Source: Alphaproteobacteria bacterium
GTDB lineage: Bacteria; Pseudomonadota; Alphaproteobacteria; Rhodobacterales; Rhodobacteraceae
Reading direction: 5' to 3'
Length of the DNA stretch: 7,509 bases
NCBI GenBank assembly: GCA_030428025.1
Contig: JAUIBJ010000153.1
Location: 1 to 7,509, forward strand
The notes beneath the pieces are model-generated. The model had not been told where the DNA came from and made no database searches. It saw nothing but the letters and a program-made list of their open reading frames with translations. The position numbers and the translations under genes are program-made. Below are positions 6,384 through 7,509 of the stretch, piece by piece (position 1 is the stretch's first letter; every line of letters begins with the position of its first letter).

Positions 6384-7483
6384 GCTGCCCCCCTCTTTTC
6401 CATCCCCGCGATCCGGTTGCCCTCGGCGTCGAAGAAGAGCGTGTCCTCCACCCGCCAGTTCAGCCGCTTGCGCGCGCCGCCCACATAGTTTTCCGGGTCC
6501 GAGCGGCTGAGATGGCGTTCGACCTCAAACACTGCGCCGTCTGCATTGCGGAAGAAATACACGACACGGCTGCCCATGAATTCGCTGGCGATGAAAGTGG
6601 CGGTCATACCGTGGTGGCCGGCAGTGTCCTCGGCGCCCTCCTCGGCGATCACCGGACGGTCATAGCGCACGGCGATGCTGCGCGCGCCCTCGAGCCCTGC
6701 TTGCACCGGCAGACGCAACTCTCCACTGACGAAGAATCCTGCCTCAACATGGCCGGGCAGAACGTTGTAACTATTGACGAATTTTGCCACACGCACATTT
6801 GCCGGCGCCGCGAAAATCTCGTCGGGCGGCGCCACCTGAATCGCGTGTCCTTGATCCAGAACGATCATACGGTCGCCCATGGCCAGCGCCTCGGCCTCGT
6901 TGCCGGTTACGTGGAAGAAGGTCACCCCGAGCGTCTGGCGGATCTTGCGCAGTTCCACCGTCATGCGCTCGCGCAGGTTGGCGTCGAGCGCGCCCAGCGG
7001 TTCGTCAAGCAGGCAGACCTTCGGCTCGGTCACCAGTGTCCGCGCCAACGACACGCGCTGTTTCTGCCCGCCGGAGATCTGGCCGACCATCCGGTCCTGA
7101 AGGCCGGCGAGGCCCACCAGTTCCATCATCTCGCCCACTCGGCGGCTGACCTCGCCCTCGTCGGTGACAGGCTCCGCTACCCGGTTGCGCAACCCGAAGG
7201 CGATATTGTCGAAGACCGACATATGCGGGAAGAGCGCGTAGTTCTGCTGCACGAAGCCCAGCCCGCGCAGATAGGTAGGCAGCGCGCTGATATCGGTGCC
7301 GTTCAGCGTCACCCGCCCGCGATCGGGCAGATCCAGCCCCGCCACCAGGCGCAGAAGCGTGGTCTTTCCCGATCCCGACGGTCCCAGAAGGGTCAGGTAT
7401 TCGTCATCCTCGACGGTCAGCGACAGATCGGCAATGGCCGGTCGCCCGTCATAGGATTTCCAAAGGCCGTGCAATTCCATCAT
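6380..7483 (-). CDS. ABC importer ATPase A (PotA/MalK class), switch histidine missing
   Basis: This is a cytoplasmic ATP-binding subunit of a PotABCD-type solute importer, 367 aa, a usual length for the class. Visible motifs: Walker A GPSGSGKTT (residues 34-42), Q-loop FVQQNYALFPHM (Q80), signature ISGGQ (136-140), Walker B VCLLDEP with catalytic E161, and D-loop ALDANLR. From about residue 240 there is a C-terminal TOBE-like regulatory region. The H-loop reads HVTGNEAEAL, so Gly194 (codon GGC, 6904-6902) stands where the family has the switch histidine. A histidine occurs three residues earlier (H191), in the preceding strand. ATPase B of this operon keeps the histidine, so I infer the two form a heterodimer. 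The start is MM: ATG at 7483 or 7480, with only a weak AGGGA upstream. The stop overlaps the permease 1 start. It is the first gene visible; only 26 bp of upstream sequence is in the window, with no recognisable promoter. The family call is firm; the substrate is not known. Confidence 0.95.
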   Translation of the reverse strand: MMELHGLWKSYDGRPAIADLSLTVEDDEYLTLLGPSGSGKTTLLRLVAGLDLPDRGRVTLNGTDISALPTYLRGLGFVQQNYALFPHMSVFDNIAFGLRNRVAEPVTDEGEVSRRVGEMMELVGLAGLQDRMVGQISGGQKQRVSLARTLVTEPKVCLLDEPLGALDANLRERMTVELRKIRQTLGVTFFHVTGNEAEALAMGDRMIVLDQGHAIQVAPPDEIFAAPANVRVAKFVNSYNVLPGHVEAGFFVSGELRLPVQAGLEGARSIAVRYDRPVIAEEGAEDTAGHHGMTATFIASEFMGSRVVYFFRNADGAVFEVERHLSRSDPENYVGGARKRLNWRVEDTLFFDAEGNRIAGMEKRGAA

Positions 7484-7509
7484 TGCAGCAACTGTCCCTT
7501 GCTCCGCGT

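Overview
The window reads as one long operon fragment on the minus strand of a high-GC proteobacterium. GC is roughly 60-65%, codons are strongly G/C-biased at the third position, and Shine-Dalgarno sites are normal. The gene content (a PotD/PotF-class ABC importer with two ATPases, joined to dehydrogenases and an HpPgdA-like CE4 hydrolase) fits an alphaproteobacterium, perhaps Rhodobacterales. That placement is inference. Transcription runs from the right edge to the left edge. No gene-free stretch exceeds 61 bp, and I see no tRNA, rRNA, CRISPR array, insertion sequence or intrinsic terminator. The promoter must lie beyond base 7509.

In transcription order: ABC ATPase A (7483-6380), permease 1 (6383-5493), permease 2 (5480-4623), SDR oxidoreductase 1 (4626-3880), SDR oxidoreductase 2 (3869-3117), a Tat-exported periplasmic binding protein (3069-1855), ABC ATPase B (1793-690), and a CE4/NodB-type deacetylase or cyclic-imide hydrolase that runs off the left edge (652 to <1). 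The first five genes overlap or lie within 12 bp of each other. The last three are separated by gaps of 47, 61 and 37 bp. The 61-bp gap carries a perfect 10-bp-stem hairpin.

Together the genes suggest uptake coupled to catabolism. The binding protein would catch a small solute in the periplasm, and the two permeases with an ATPase pair would import it. The two NAD(P)-dependent dehydrogenases and the cytoplasmic CE4 hydrolase would then convert it. The solute cannot be named from sequence. The transporter family is called 'spermidine/putrescine', but some polyamine-contact positions recalled from E. coli PotD are not conserved in the binding protein. The CE4 enzyme has no signal peptide, which suits an imide- or amide-hydrolysing catabolic role as well as or better than cell-wall deacetylation.

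The most unusual point is in the ATPase pair. ATPase A has glycine where the switch (H-loop) histidine should be, while its other nucleotide-binding motifs are intact. ATPase B keeps that histidine. This predicts a heterodimeric importer with one canonical and one degenerate ATP site.
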